Source: Rhizobium sullae (GTDB taxonomy: Bacteria; Pseudomonadota; Alphaproteobacteria; Rhizobiales; Rhizobiaceae). From it: a stretch of 64,000 nucleotides of DNA. The stretch is from positions 87,959-151,958 of the forward strand of contig NZ_FWER01000007.1 of NCBI RefSeq assembly GCF_900169785.1. Reading direction: 5' to 3'. The translations under genes were made by a program, and so were the position numbers. This document shows, piece after piece, positions 36,575 to 46,095 of the stretch (positions are counted from its first letter, which is position 1; each line of letters starts with the position of its first letter). Below the pieces are notes generated by a model. It searched no databases and was not told where the DNA came from. It saw only the letters and a list, made by a program, of their open reading frames with translations.

Positions 36575-37390
36575 TCACTGCGCCCGCTTCGGGTTGGGCC
36601 AGTTGTGTGTCTCGTCGGTCGCGTCGCGGCACCAGCGGTAAAACGCGTCATAGAGCGTCAGGCCGGCGTCGAGTTGCTGTAAGTCGTCGGTGAACATGCG
36701 CGAAAGCCCGAGCGAAGCGGCGAGCAGACCGGCGGCTTCCGGCGCGAGATCGGGCCTGGCAGTATCGGCGCCGCGAATAATGGTGGCGAGATGCAGCAGT
36801 GGTTCGGATATAAGATTGAATTCCTCGATCATCACGTCGAAGGTGCAGCGTTCGCCGCGGTGGCTCCAGAAGACGTCCTCTATATCGAACGGCGTCGCGC
36901 CAAAACGATCAGCAACTGCTGGCACCTCCGATGCCGGAACGAACAGGAAGACGGCATTGGGATCGACAAAACGCCTGATCAGCCAGGGGCAGGCGATCCG
37001 GTCGATCTTCGGGCGTGCCCGCGTCACCCATACGGTCCGGCCATGCGGGTCGCGCGCCGGCATCTTGCCCTCCGGTACGACTTGGCCACCGGCCCGCAGC
37101 CACGCCTCGAATCCTCCTTCGAGAACCTCTGCTTCCGTTCCGGCATGCCGGAGATACGCGGCTACACCGTGACTCAGCTTTTGACCCCTCTGGCATACGA
37201 TGATCGCCGGACCGGCAACTTCGCGGCTCCACGCGTCGACATTGGTATGACTACGCCGGACCGAGGCTGGGACGAGCCTAGGGTCGGCGGCAAAGTCTTC
37301 GGCTGTGCGGACGTCGACAATGACGGGCGCATTCGGCGTTCCGATGATACGGTTGAGCTTGTCGGATGAAATTTCCAGAAATGACGGCAT
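36575..37390 (-). CDS. chrB: Rhodanese-ChrB fusion, chromate resistance protein
   Basis: A 271-residue two-domain protein. Residues 1-108 form a rhodanese domain with the active-site loop C66-QRGQKLS; residues 118-265 match the ChrB C-terminal domain (WVTRARPKIDRIACPWLIRRFVDPNAVFLFV). ChrB C-terminal proteins act in chromate-responsive control or resistance beside chrA. Here an N-terminal rhodanese replaces the regulatory N-terminal domain of classical ChrB, so a sulfur-transfer or redox role is plausible instead of DNA binding. The stop abuts the chrA start. Confidence 0.8.
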   Translation of the reverse strand: MPSFLEISSDKLNRIIGTPNAPVIVDVRTAEDFAADPRLVPASVRRSHTNVDAWSREVAGPAIIVCQRGQKLSHGVAAYLRHAGTEAEVLEGGFEAWLRAGGQVVPEGKMPARDPHGRTVWVTRARPKIDRIACPWLIRRFVDPNAVFLFVPASEVPAVADRFGATPFDIEDVFWSHRGERCTFDVMIEEFNLISEPLLHLATIIRGADTARPDLAPEAAGLLAASLGLSRMFTDDLQQLDAGLTLYDAFYRWCRDATDETHNWPNPKRAQ

Positions 37391-37532
37391 GACGCGTCCT
37401 CCGTTTTGCGGCTTATCGGACGCGATACTTCAGCTGTCGCCTCGTGGGGTGATCGCAACCCCAGAGCCAATCATGTGCAGCAGGCCCGCGGGAAGTCAAG
37501 CCCTGTTGGGTTTGCCTCGCGACGGCGTCCTT

Positions 37533-38165
37533 TTAACTGACAGCCATCGCGGCTTTAACGCCGTCTACGACGAACTGCGCGGCAAGCGCCGCCAGGATTA
37601 CGCCGAGCAGGCGCGTGAGGATCGCCCGGCCGGTGACCCCGAGGAGGCGGTCGAGACGATCGGCGATCAGCAGCGCCACAAGCATCAGAAGAAGATTGCC
37701 TGCAATGACGATGAGAAGCTGCGCCCGTTCGACTGAGGTCGGCAGCGAGCCCGCAAGCAGGATCGTCGCCGAGATCGCGCCCGGGCCGGCAATCAGCGGA
37801 AGGGCGAGCGGAAAGACCGCGATATTCTGGATGTGATCCTTGGTAATCGCCACTTCGCTGGTCTTTTCCTTGCGGTCCTGCCGCTTCTCGAACACCATTT
37901 CGAAGGCGATCCAGAAGAGCAGCAGTCCGCCGGCGATGCGGAAGGCGCCGATGGAAATGCCAAGAACCCCAAGCACACTTGCGCCGAACAGTGCAAAGAC
38001 GGCGAGAATGATGAAAGCGATGACGGAGCCGCGCAGCGCCACCTGCTTGCGCTGGCCGCGGCTCATGCCGCTGGTCAGGCCGAGGAAGATCGGCGCAAGT
38101 CCGGGAGGATCGATCGTGACGAGCAGCGTCGTGAAAGCGTTGATCAGTTGGTCGGCGCTTGCCAT
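37533..38165 (-). CDS. MarC family integral membrane protein
   Basis: A 210-residue protein with six predicted helices, beginning INAFTTLLVTIDPPGLAPIFLGLTSGM, the strongly conserved first segment of the MarC/UPF0056 family. PLALPLIAGPGAISATILL is the second family motif in the middle. Function is unknown; the name comes from the E. coli mar region, but MarC itself was not shown to be needed for antibiotic resistance. The start is at 38165; the open frame upstream to 38324 is noncoding gyrA leader sequence. It diverges from gyrA. Confidence 0.85.
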   Translation of the reverse strand: MASADQLINAFTTLLVTIDPPGLAPIFLGLTSGMSRGQRKQVALRGSVIAFIILAVFALFGASVLGVLGISIGAFRIAGGLLLFWIAFEMVFEKRQDRKEKTSEVAITKDHIQNIAVFPLALPLIAGPGAISATILLAGSLPTSVERAQLLIVIAGNLLLMLVALLIADRLDRLLGVTGRAILTRLLGVILAALAAQFVVDGVKAAMAVS

Positions 38166-38391
38166 CGTCTCTCCGGAACACCATATCAAGGCTTGATTTT
38201 CGCGATTGTGAAGCGAGGTTTTCCATTTGGCAAATGACAGGTGGTGGACCGGCGCTGAAAGCGGTCCGAAATCGCCTGAATTGCCGCCCTTCCGCCGCAA
38301 AGTCTGTTCAAAACCCTCGCTCAAATTGGCGCGCGGCCAGCCTTTCCGCTATAAATCCTCCAGTGATTCTACAAAGAGATCGTGATCTGTT

Positions 38392-41178
38392 TTGACTGAA
38401 CAAACACCCCCAGGCGGCGGGAAGCTCCCGCCAGGCATCGAGCCCATCTCCATCATGGAGGAAATGCAGCGGTCGTATCTCGATTACGCGATGAGCGTCA
38501 TCGTCAGCCGTGCGCTTCCGGACGTCCGCGACGGCCTCAAGCCTGTGCACCGGCGCATCCTCTATGGCATGTCCGAACTCGGCATCGACTGGAACAAGAA
38601 ATACGTCAAATGCGCCCGCGTCACCGGTGACGTGATGGGTAAATATCACCCGCACGGCAATGCTGCGATCTACGATGCGCTCGCCCGCATGGCGCAGGGT
38701 TGGTCGCTCCGTCTGCCGCTAATCGACGGTCAGGGCAATTTCGGTTCCGTCGACGGCGACCCGCCGGCGGCCGAACGCTACACGGAATGCCGTCTGCAAA
38801 GGGCGGCGCATTCGCTGCTCGACGATCTCGACAAGGAAACGGTCGACTTCCGCGACAACTACGACGGCACGCTCTCCGAGCCCGTCGTGGTGCCCGCGAA
38901 ATTCCCGAACCTGCTCGTCAACGGAGCGGGCGGCATTGCCGTCGGCATGGCCACCAATATTCCGCCGCACAATCTGACCGAAGTCATCAACGGCTGTATC
39001 GCGCTGATCGATGATCCGGCGATCGAACTGTCAGATCTGATGCAGATCATTCCCGGTCCGGATTTCCCGACAGGTGCGAAAATCCTTGGCCGTGCCGGCA
39101 TCCGCTCGGCTTATGAGACCGGCCGCGGTTCCGTGATCATGCGCGGCGTTGCTGCGATCGAGCCGATGCGCGGCGACCGCGAGCAGATCATCATCACCGA
39201 GATCCCTTTCCAAGTGAATAAGGCGACGATGATCGAGAAGATGGCCGAACTGGTGCGCGAGAAGCGCATCGAAGGCATCTCCGATCTCCGTGACGAATCC
39301 GACCGCCAGGGCTATCGCGTCGTCATCGAGCTGAAGCGTGATGCCAATGCCGAAGTCATCCTGAACCAGCTTTATCGCTACACGCCGCTGCAGACCTCCT
39401 TTGGCTGCAACATGGTGGCGCTGACCGGCGGCAAGCCGGAACAGATGAACCTGCTCGATATGCTTCGCGCTTTCGTCTCCTTTCGCGAGGAGGTCGTTAG
39501 CCGGAGAACGAAATTCCTGCTTCGCAAGGCGCGCGAACGTGCTCATGTCTTGGTAGGTCTCGCGATTGCGGTCGCCAATATCGATGAAGTGATCCGCGTC
39601 ATCCGCCAGGCGCCGGATCCACAGTCGGCGCGCGAAGAGCTGATGACGCGCCGCTGGCCGGCTGAAGACGTCGAGAGCCTGATCCGCCTCATTGATGACC
39701 CGCGCCATCGCATCAATGAGGATATGACCTATAACCTCTCGGAAGAGCAGGCCCGCGCCATCCTCGAGCTCCGTCTTGCCCGTCTAACAGCGCTCGGCCG
39801 CGATGAAATCGGCGATGAGCTCAACAAGATCGGCGACGAGATCAAGGATTATCTCGACATCCTGTCGTCCCGCGTCCGCATCCAGACGATCGTCAAGGAT
39901 GAGTTGACATCGGTTCGCGACGAATTCGGCACCCCACGCCGCACCGAGATCATCGACAGCGGCCTTGAAATGGATGACGAGGACCTCATCGCCCGCGAAG
40001 ACATGGTCGTTACCGTCTCGCATCTCGGCTACATCAAGCGCGTACCGCTGACGACCTATCGCGCTCAGCGCCGTGGCGGCAAAGGCCGCTCCGGCATGAC
40101 GACGCGCGATGAAGATTTCGTTAGCCGGCTATTTGTGGTCAATACGCATACGCCGGTCCTGTTCTTCTCCTCCCGCGGCATCGTCTACAAGGAAAAGGTC
40201 TGGCGTTTGCCCATCGGCACCCCGACGTCGCGCGGCAAGGCGCTGATCAACATGCTGCCGCTGGCGCCCGGCGAACGCATCACCACGATCCTGCCCCTGC
40301 CGGAGGACGAGGAGAGCTGGGAAAGCCTCGACGTCATGTTCTCGACGACGCGCGGCACGGTTCGCCGCAACAAGCTGTCGGATTTCGTCCAGGTGAACCG
40401 CAACGGCAAGATCGCCATGAAGCTCGAGGAGGAGGGCGATGAAATCCTCTCCGTCGAGACCTGCACCGAACATGACGACGTCCTGCTGACGACGGCGCTC
40501 GGCCAATGCATCCGCTTCCAGGTCGATGATGTCCGTGTCTTTGCGGGCCGCAATTCGATCGGCGTTCGCGGCATCAACCTCGGCAACGGCGACCGCATCA
40601 TCTCGATGACCATCGTCGGTCATGTCGATGCCGAACCGTGGGAGCGAGCCGCCTACCTCAAGCGTTCCGCTGCGGAACGCCGCGCCACGGGCATCGACGA
40701 GGAGGACATCGCCCTGGTCGGCGAAGAAGTCACCGAAGAGGGACAGCTGACGGACGAGCGCTACGAGGAACTGAAGGCACGCGAACAATTCGTGCTGACG
40801 GTGTCGCAGAAGGGCTTCGGCAAGCGGTCGTCTTCCTACGACTTCCGCATCTCCGGCCGAGGCGGCAAGGGCATCCGGGCCACCGATACCTCCAAGACGA
40901 GCGAGATCGGCGAACTTGTCGCCGCCTTCCCGGTCGACGAGGGCGACCAGATCATGCTGGTCTCGGATGGCGGTCAGCTGATCCGCGTCCCGGTCGGTGG
41001 CATCCGCATCGCCAGCCGCGCCACCAAGGGCGTCACGATCTTCTCGACCGCCAGGGACGAAAAGGTCGTCTCCGTCGAGCGCATCAGCGAGCCGGAAGAT
41101 GACGGCGAGGATGTCGGCGAAATCGTCAACGAAACGCCGATCGAAAGCGGCGAGGCGCCACCTGCAACGGAAGAGTAA
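38392..41178 (+). CDS. gyrA: DNA gyrase subunit A
   Basis: Introduces negative supercoils with GyrB. The 928-residue protein has the breakage-reunion domain with catalytic Tyr130 (AAERYTE), the GyrA-box QRRGGKG in the C-terminal DNA-wrapping beta-pinwheel, and a long acidic tail. The quinolone pocket reads [10 protein letters not shown]: Asn90 and Ala91 stand where E. coli has Asp82 and Ser83, while Asp95 (E. coli 87) is kept. The start is TTG at 38392; the nearby GTG at 38382 is out of frame and no in-frame ATG precedes [15 protein letters not shown] with room for the N-terminus. Confidence 0.95.
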   Translation: MTEQTPPGGGKLPPGIEPISIMEEMQRSYLDYAMSVIVSRALPDVRDGLKPVHRRILYGMSELGIDWNKKYVKCARVTGDVMGKYHPHGNAAIYDALARMAQGWSLRLPLIDGQGNFGSVDGDPPAAERYTECRLQRAAHSLLDDLDKETVDFRDNYDGTLSEPVVVPAKFPNLLVNGAGGIAVGMATNIPPHNLTEVINGCIALIDDPAIELSDLMQIIPGPDFPTGAKILGRAGIRSAYETGRGSVIMRGVAAIEPMRGDREQIIITEIPFQVNKATMIEKMAELVREKRIEGISDLRDESDRQGYRVVIELKRDANAEVILNQLYRYTPLQTSFGCNMVALTGGKPEQMNLLDMLRAFVSFREEVVSRRTKFLLRKARERAHVLVGLAIAVANIDEVIRVIRQAPDPQSAREELMTRRWPAEDVESLIRLIDDPRHRINEDMTYNLSEEQARAILELRLARLTALGRDEIGDELNKIGDEIKDYLDILSSRVRIQTIVKDELTSVRDEFGTPRRTEIIDSGLEMDDEDLIAREDMVVTVSHLGYIKRVPLTTYRAQRRGGKGRSGMTTRDEDFVSRLFVVNTHTPVLFFSSRGIVYKEKVWRLPIGTPTSRGKALINMLPLAPGERITTILPLPEDEESWESLDVMFSTTRGTVRRNKLSDFVQVNRNGKIAMKLEEEGDEILSVETCTEHDDVLLTTALGQCIRFQVDDVRVFAGRNSIGVRGINLGNGDRIISMTIVGHVDAEPWERAAYLKRSAAERRATGIDEEDIALVGEEVTEEGQLTDERYEELKAREQFVLTVSQKGFGKRSSSYDFRISGRGGKGIRATDTSKTSEIGELVAAFPVDEGDQIMLVSDGGQLIRVPVGGIRIASRATKGVTIFSTARDEKVVSVERISEPEDDGEDVGEIVNETPIESGEAPPATEE

Positions 41179-41200
41179 TGTAAACCAGGCTTTGGTTGAG

Positions 41201-41232
41201 AACCGGGCGGCCCCCTGCCGCCCGGTTTTTTT
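41201..41232 (+). terminator. Rho-independent terminator after gyrA
   Basis: 10-bp stem AACCGGGCGG / CCGCCCGGTT (41201-41210 with 41218-41227) with a 7-base loop, followed by TTTTT. Confidence 0.92.
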
Positions 41233-41277
41233 ATGCACAGATTGCTGCTCGTTTGGTTTGAGGGTGCAGTGCGCATG

Positions 41278-41313
41278 AAAAAGCCGGACGCGGGGACCGC
41301 GTCCGGCTTTGAA
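41278..41313 (-). terminator. Rho-independent terminator of the small-protein cluster
   Basis: Read on the minus strand: AAAGCCGGACGCG, 5-base loop, CGCGTCCGGCTTT, then TT. The T-run is on the minus strand only, so it ends transcription arriving from the small genes at 41363-41690, which supports those genes being expressed. Confidence 0.8.
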
Positions 41314-41362
41314 TGACCCGAGCGCTGGAGGGGAGTGCGCTCAAGGGGCGGGGAATCGTGTT

Positions 41363-41500
41363 TTAGAAAGTGCTGTGCTTCTTCTTGTCGAACGCCTTCA
41401 CTTCTTCGCTTTCGCGGCGAAGGGCGGAAACGGTTGACGCCACGGACACGATAAACATGACGCTGATGAGAGCGGTAAGAACAGTCAAGATCGTGAACAT
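41363..41500 (-). CDS. Small membrane protein, 45 residues
   Basis: Reads MFTILTVLTALISVMFIV and ends KAFDKKKHSTF: one hydrophobic helix (about 2-26), then a charged cytoplasmic-type tail (LRRESEEVKAFDKKK). The ATG has GGAAAGGAT at a good distance, and a minus-strand terminator stands 50 bases after the stop. I do not recognise a family. It lies 34 bases after another small membrane-protein gene on the same strand. Confidence 0.6.
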   Translation of the reverse strand: MFTILTVLTALISVMFIVSVASTVSALRRESEEVKAFDKKKHSTF

Positions 41501-41534
41501 GGCGCAATCCTTTCCGAAGTTGCGTTCGCGTCCC

Positions 41535-41690
41535 TCAGTACTGGCTTATGATGGCCGTGCGGGCCGAAGCATAAGGACCATATACCTTGGACGTATCGGT
41601 CTGCTGGTCATAGAGCGCGACAGTTGCAGTAAGCATTCCCGTGATCATTGCCATCCAGAAAACATTGATGATGGTAACCTTATCGGGCAT
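41535..41690 (-). CDS. Small membrane protein, 51 residues
   Basis: Starts MPDKVTIINVFWMAMITGML; one hydrophobic helix (about 6-27) followed by a polar, tyrosine-containing tail. I choose the ATG at 41690 with GAAGGG upstream; 10 more codons are open to 41720 but start with a basic stretch. No family recognised. Its arrangement with the 45-residue protein suggests one small operon. Confidence 0.6.
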   Translation of the reverse strand: MPDKVTIINVFWMAMITGMLTATVALYDQQTDTSKVYGPYASARTAIISQY

Positions 41691-41850
41691 CTGTTTTTCC
41701 CTTCGTACCGCGTATCGCATCTACGCTTCGGTTGATGAACGTATCCGTCCGTAATTGGTTCCGGCGGATGTTGATGGGTCGTTTACCAAGCCCGGTCTGA
41801 AGCCACCTTGAATGTCTCGTTCATCTGGCGTTCAGATTCGAGAGCTGGTC

Positions 41851-42105
41851 TCAACGCGCTCTGCCGAGCTTGCGCATGATGGCGCGATGCTCGCTGACTT
41901 CCGCCCGCACCCAGCGTATCGCATAGCGGTCCTGCAGGTAGCCATATGCCAGCTCCGCAAGCAGGGAGAGAACGACGGCAAGGGAAAGCAGCAGGATCAG
42001 CATGTCGGTGTCTTTCGGGTGCGCCCGGTGCCGGATGGCATCGGCTGCGTTGATGTTTCCGATTATGCGGATCGCATCTGAAACGGCGTTGAACGCAGCA
42101 TTCAT
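41851..42105 (-). CDS. Small membrane protein, 84 residues
   Basis: One strongly hydrophobic helix ([22 protein letters not shown], about 35-56) with a soluble N-terminus ([20 protein letters not shown]) and a basic C-terminus ([11 protein letters not shown]). The ATG at 42105 has only a weak RBS; an internal ATG at 42003, just before the helix, would give a 50-residue protein. It diverges from coaD. No family recognised. Confidence 0.5.
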   Translation of the reverse strand: MNAAFNAVSDAIRIIGNINAADAIRHRAHPKDTDMLILLLSLAVVLSLLAELAYGYLQDRYAIRWVRAEVSEHRAIMRKLGRAR

Positions 42106-42187
42106 CCGCCGTTCAGCCGGCCGGCAAATGACTTGCGGGACGCAGGCATCCATGACAAAAGGCATCGGAACGAAACGGCCGGGTCCT

Positions 42188-42682
42188 ATGACGACTGCAT
42201 TTTATCCGGGGTCCTTCGACCCGCTCACCAACGGACATCTGGACGTGCTCGTCCAGGCGCTGAACATCGCCGAAAGGGTGATCGTTGCAATCGGCATCCA
42301 TCCGGGCAAGGCGCCGCTGTTTTCCTTCGAGGAGAGGGCGGAACTGATCCGCAACGCGCTTGCCGAGGCGATGCCGCAGAAAAGCGGCAGCATCTCCGTC
42401 GTTGCTTTCGACAATCTTGTCGTCGATGCAGCGCGTATGCATGGTGCGGCGCTGCTCATCCGCGGGCTTCGCGACGGCACCGACCTCGACTATGAAATGC
42501 AGATGGCGGGCATGAACCGGCAGATGGCACCGGATGTGCAGACCGTCTTTCTGCCGGCAGGCACGGCCTCGCGGCCCATTACTGCCACATTGGTCCGTCA
42601 AATCGCGGCCATGGGTGGCGACGTCAGCGCCTTTGTGCCGGCCGCCGTTTTGAAGGCCCTTCAATCCAAGCGCAAATCTTGA
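42188..42682 (+). CDS. coaD: Phosphopantetheine adenylyltransferase
   Basis: Fourth step of coenzyme A synthesis: 4'-phosphopantetheine plus ATP to dephospho-CoA. The 164-residue protein opens [16 protein letters not shown], with the nucleotidyltransferase T-x-G-H motif, and contains [24 protein letters not shown], the CoaD signature. The start at 42188 fits the family; the long open frame upstream (from 42002) is antisense to the 84-residue small protein. First in a co-directional series coaD - ppi - ppi - queA - tgt. Confidence 0.94.
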   Translation: MTTAFYPGSFDPLTNGHLDVLVQALNIAERVIVAIGIHPGKAPLFSFEERAELIRNALAEAMPQKSGSISVVAFDNLVVDAARMHGAALLIRGLRDGTDLDYEMQMAGMNRQMAPDVQTVFLPAGTASRPITATLVRQIAAMGGDVSAFVPAAVLKALQSKRKS

Positions 42683-42709
42683 GGCGTTTTTCGCCGCAAC
42701 GGAGCTCAC

Positions 42710-43276
42710 ATGAAACTCTTCTATATTGCATTTGCCGGCGTGCTTTACCTGGCCTCCTTCGTTGGCGATGCGTTTGCCCAGGCCGATCATACGCTGACGA
42801 TCCAGCTTAAGGATGGCCCCGTCGTAATCCAGCTGATGCCGGATGTGGCTCCCAAGCACGTTGCGCAGATCGAGGCGCTGGCGAAGAAGGGGGCCTATGA
42901 CAATGTAGCCTTCCACCGCGTCATCGACGGCTTCATGGCGCAGACCGGCGACGTGCAGTACGGCAATATGTCGAAGGGCTATGATCCAAGCCTTGCCGGC
43001 ACCGGTGGCTCCGATCTGCCGAACATTCCGGCCGAGTTCTCCAAGACGCCCTTCGTACGCGGGACGATCGGCATGGCGCGCGCCCAGGATCCGGATTCGG
43101 CAAACTCGCAGTTCTTCATCATGTTCGCGGACGGCTCCTTCCTCAACGGCCAGTACACCGTGGTCGGCAAGGTCGTCTCCGGCATGGAAAATGTTGACAA
43201 GATCAAGCGCGGCGAAGGCCAGAACGGCGAAGTGAGCGAGCCCGACCGCATGGTCAAGGTCACCGCCGGCAAGTAG
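42710..43276 (+). CDS. Periplasmic peptidyl-prolyl cis-trans isomerase (cyclophilin)
   Basis: A 188-residue cyclophilin with an N-terminal signal peptide (KLFYIAFAGVLYLASFVGDAFAQA), so it folds proteins in the periplasm. The active-site features are VAFHRVIDGFMAQTGD and SANSQFFIMFAD. It is followed 24 bases later by a second cyclophilin without a signal peptide; the two look like a duplication specialised by compartment. Confidence 0.9.
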   Translation: MKLFYIAFAGVLYLASFVGDAFAQADHTLTIQLKDGPVVIQLMPDVAPKHVAQIEALAKKGAYDNVAFHRVIDGFMAQTGDVQYGNMSKGYDPSLAGTGGSDLPNIPAEFSKTPFVRGTIGMARAQDPDSANSQFFIMFADGSFLNGQYTVVGKVVSGMENVDKIKRGEGQNGEVSEPDRMVKVTAGK

Positions 43277-43300
43277 TTTCGAAAAACGAGGAGAATGAAA

Positions 43301-43810
43301 ATGGCCGAGATCAAGGATCCGGAAAACACCGTCATCCTGGAAACCACGAAGGGCAAGGTGGTCATCCAGCTGCTGCCGCAGGTAGCCCCCGAGCATGTCG
43401 CCCGCGTCAAGGAGCTTTCCCGCGAGAAGGCATACGACGGCGTCGTCTTCCACCGCGTCATTCCCGACTTCATGGCGCAGACTGGCGACGTCCAGTTCGG
43501 CAAGAAGGGCGGCGAGAACTTCAACCCGGGCCGCGCCGGCATGGGCGGGTCGCCGAAGCCGGACCTCAAAGCCGAATTCTCTGCCACGCCCCATGTCCGC
43601 GGCACCTGCTCGATGGCGCGTTCGCAGAGCCCGAACTCGGCAAACAGCCAGTTCTTCATCTGCTTCACCGATGCGCCTTGGCTGAACAAGCAGTATTCCG
43701 TCTGGGGCCAGGTCATCGAAGGCATGGATGTTGTCGACACGATCAAGAAGGGCGAGCCAGTCAGCGACCCGGACTCGATCGTCTCGATGCGGGTTGCCGC
43801 TGACGTCTGA
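43301..43810 (+). CDS. Cytoplasmic peptidyl-prolyl cis-trans isomerase (cyclophilin)
   Basis: A 169-residue cyclophilin lacking a signal peptide, with VVFHRVIPDFMAQTGD and SANSQFFICFTDAPWL. I choose the ATG at 43301 because the RBS (GGAG, 43290-43293) is 7 bases away; the ATG at 43295 is only 1 base from it. Closely related to the preceding periplasmic paralogue. A terminator-like hairpin follows, before queA. Confidence 0.9.
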   Translation: MAEIKDPENTVILETTKGKVVIQLLPQVAPEHVARVKELSREKAYDGVVFHRVIPDFMAQTGDVQFGKKGGENFNPGRAGMGGSPKPDLKAEFSATPHVRGTCSMARSQSPNSANSQFFICFTDAPWLNKQYSVWGQVIEGMDVVDTIKKGEPVSDPDSIVSMRVAADV

Positions 43811-43825
43811 TTGTGATTTCTGCTG

Positions 43826-43864
43826 AACCCGCCCTTGCGCGAAAGCGCGGGGCGGGTTTTGCTT
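43826..43864 (+). terminator. Terminator between the cyclophilin genes and queA
   Basis: Outer stem AACCCGCC / GGCGGGTT (43826-43833 with 43851-43858) enclosing an inner GCGC-GAAA-GCGC hairpin, followed by TTGCTTT. It lies 15 bases before queA, so queA-tgt may have reduced read-through from upstream. Confidence 0.75.
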
Positions 43865-43879
43865 TGCTGAAAGTGCCCG

Positions 43880-44965
43880 ATGCGCGTTGACCTTTTCGAT
43901 TTCGACCTGCCGGATGAACGGATCGCCCTGCGGCCCGCCGAGCCGCGCGATAGCGCGCGCCTGCTCGTCGTCGATCCGCATGCCGAAACGGTCCTCAGCG
44001 ATCACTCAGTCAGCGAGCTGCCGTCGTTCCTCCGGCAAGGGGATGCGCTGGTCTTCAACGATACCAAGGTCATTCCCGCGCAGCTCGAAGGCATCCGCCA
44101 TCGCGAAGGGGCGGGCGGCCAGCAGGTCTCGGCGACATTGCATATGCGCGTCGGTGCCAGTCGCTGGAAAGCTTTCGCCAAGCCCGGCAAACGGATCAAG
44201 ATCGGTGATCGCATCGCCTTCGGCCACAGCGGGGAAAGCTGCTTCCTTGGCCAGCTCGATTGCACCGTCGAGGAGAAGGGCGAGGGCGGTGAAGTCACGC
44301 TTGCGTTTGATCTTTCCGGCCCGGGGCTCGACGAGGCGATCGCCTCCGTCGGCCATATTCCGCTGCCGCCCTATATCGCCGCCAAGCGTCCTGACGACGA
44401 GCGCGATCGCACTGACTACCAGACGATCTACGCCCGCGACGAAGGCGCCGTTGCAGCGCCCACCGCCGGCCTGCATTTCACGCCACGACTTTTCGAAGCT
44501 CTGGACAAGGCCGGTGTCGAACGCCATTTCGTGACGCTGCATGTCGGCGCCGGCACCTTCCTGCCGGTCAAAGCCGACGACACCGCCGATCATAAGATGC
44601 ATCTTGAAAGCGGCTATGTTAGCGCGGAGACGGCTGCAAAACTGAACGCCGTCAAGGCGAGGGGCGGGCGCATCATTTGCGTCGGTACGACGTCGCTGCG
44701 GCTGATCGAAAGCGCGGCTGCCGACGATGGAGAAATCCGTGCCTGGGCGGACGCCACCGGCATATTCATCACGCCTGGCTACCGTTTCAAGGCGGTCGAT
44801 GTCCTGATGACCAATTTCCACTTGCCGCGCTCGACGCTCTTCATGCTGGTTTCAGCATTCTCTGGCTTCGAGACCATGCAGGCGGCATACAAACACGCCA
44901 TTTCAAACGGCTACCGCTTCTACTCCTACGGTGACGCGAGCCTTCTTTTCCGGAAAGACAAATGA
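43880..44965 (+). CDS. queA: S-adenosylmethionine:tRNA ribosyltransferase-isomerase
   Basis: Converts 7-aminomethyl-deazaguanine in tRNA to epoxyqueuosine. The 361-residue protein begins [17 protein letters not shown] and contains [35 protein letters not shown] and [14 protein letters not shown], all QueA landmarks. It ends in a 4-base overlap with tgt, the enzyme for the preceding step, so the two queuosine genes are translationally coupled. Confidence 0.94.
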   Translation: MRVDLFDFDLPDERIALRPAEPRDSARLLVVDPHAETVLSDHSVSELPSFLRQGDALVFNDTKVIPAQLEGIRHREGAGGQQVSATLHMRVGASRWKAFAKPGKRIKIGDRIAFGHSGESCFLGQLDCTVEEKGEGGEVTLAFDLSGPGLDEAIASVGHIPLPPYIAAKRPDDERDRTDYQTIYARDEGAVAAPTAGLHFTPRLFEALDKAGVERHFVTLHVGAGTFLPVKADDTADHKMHLESGYVSAETAAKLNAVKARGGRIICVGTTSLRLIESAAADDGEIRAWADATGIFITPGYRFKAVDVLMTNFHLPRSTLFMLVSAFSGFETMQAAYKHAISNGYRFYSYGDASLLFRKDK

Positions 44966-46092
44966 CCGAGAATTTCCAGTTCGCCCTCAAGAAGACCGAT
45001 GCAGGCGCTCGCCTCGGCGAAATCTCCATGCCGCGCGGCACGATCCGCACGCCAGCTTTCATGCCGGTCGGCACTGTCGGCTCGGTCAAGGCGATGTACC
45101 TCGACCAGGTTCGCGAAACGGGCGCCGACATCATTCTCGGCAACACCTACCACCTGATGCTGCGGCCGACGGCTGAGCGTGTCGCGCGCCTTGGCGGCCT
45201 GCACAGCCTCATCCGTTGGGAACATCCGATCCTGACCGATTCCGGTGGCTTCCAGGTCATGTCGCTTTCCGCTCTGCGCAAACTTAACGAGCAGGGCGTC
45301 ACCTTCAAGTCGCATGTCGACGGTAGCCTGCACCACATGTCGCCGGAGCGCTCGATCGAAATCCAGGGCCTGCTCGGCTCCGACATCCAGATGCAGCTTG
45401 ACGAATGCGTGGCGCTTCCGTCCGAACCGCGTGAGATCGAACGGGCGATGGAGCTTTCACTGCGCTGGGCCGAGCGCTGCAAGGTGGCCTTTGGCAACCA
45501 GCCGGGCAAGGCGATGTTCGGCATCGTGCAGGGTGGCGACATTCCCGCACTCCGCATCCGCTCGGCCGAAGAACTGGCACAGCTTGACCTCAAGGGCTAT
45601 GCGGTGGGAGGTCTTGCCGTCGGCGAACCGCAGGACGTTATGCTGAAGATGCTCGAGGAAACGCTGCCGGTGCTGCCGAGCGAAAAGCCGCGCTATCTCA
45701 TGGGCGTCGGCACGCCGGACGATATCCTGAAATCGGTTGCCCGCGGCATTGACATGTTTGACTGCGTGATGCCGACCCGCTCCGGCCGCCATGGCCTGGC
45801 CTTTACCCGCCGCGGCAAGGTCAATATCCGCAACGCCCGCCATGCTGAGGATACGCGCCCGCTCGACGACCAGTCGAATTGCGCGGCCTCGCGCGATTAT
45901 TCGCGCGCCTATCTGCACCATCTCGTCCGGGCCAATGAGGCGCTCGGCGGCATGCTGCTCTCCTGGCACAATCTCAACTACTATCAGGAGCTGATGCAGG
46001 GCATCCGCGCGGCAATTTCCGAGGGTCGCTTCGCCGATTTCATGTCGGAAACGCAGGAGGAATGGGCAAAGGGCGATCTCGAGCGCGCCTGA
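44962..46092 (+). CDS. tgt: tRNA-guanine transglycosylase (zinc-ligand cysteines altered)
   Basis: Exchanges the wobble guanine of GUN tRNAs for preQ1. The 376-residue protein has the catalytic region [10 protein letters not shown], the substrate-binding GLAVGEP and the second catalytic Asp in [15 protein letters not shown]. The usual C-x-C-x2-C zinc site before [11 protein letters not shown] reads S-N-C-A-A-S here, so only the middle Cys and the distal His (SWHNL) remain. Family identity is certain; the zinc site is probably absent or rebuilt. It overlaps queA by 4 bases. Confidence 0.93.
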   Translation: MTENFQFALKKTDAGARLGEISMPRGTIRTPAFMPVGTVGSVKAMYLDQVRETGADIILGNTYHLMLRPTAERVARLGGLHSLIRWEHPILTDSGGFQVMSLSALRKLNEQGVTFKSHVDGSLHHMSPERSIEIQGLLGSDIQMQLDECVALPSEPREIERAMELSLRWAERCKVAFGNQPGKAMFGIVQGGDIPALRIRSAEELAQLDLKGYAVGGLAVGEPQDVMLKMLEETLPVLPSEKPRYLMGVGTPDDILKSVARGIDMFDCVMPTRSGRHGLAFTRRGKVNIRNARHAEDTRPLDDQSNCAASRDYSRAYLHHLVRANEALGGMLLSWHNLNYYQELMQGIRAAISEGRFADFMSETQEEWAKGDLERA

Positions 46093-46095
46093 GGT

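Noticed and set aside
40129..41238. Long open frame antisense to gyrA
   Set aside because: It is the mirror of gyrA's codon bias (high third-position GC keeps the opposite frame open); the sequence is Asp/Arg/Gln-rich with no domain, and no RBS is present.
42002..42187. Longer N-terminus for coaD
   Set aside because: CoaD normally starts a few residues before FYPGSFDP; the extension is antisense to the small membrane-protein gene.
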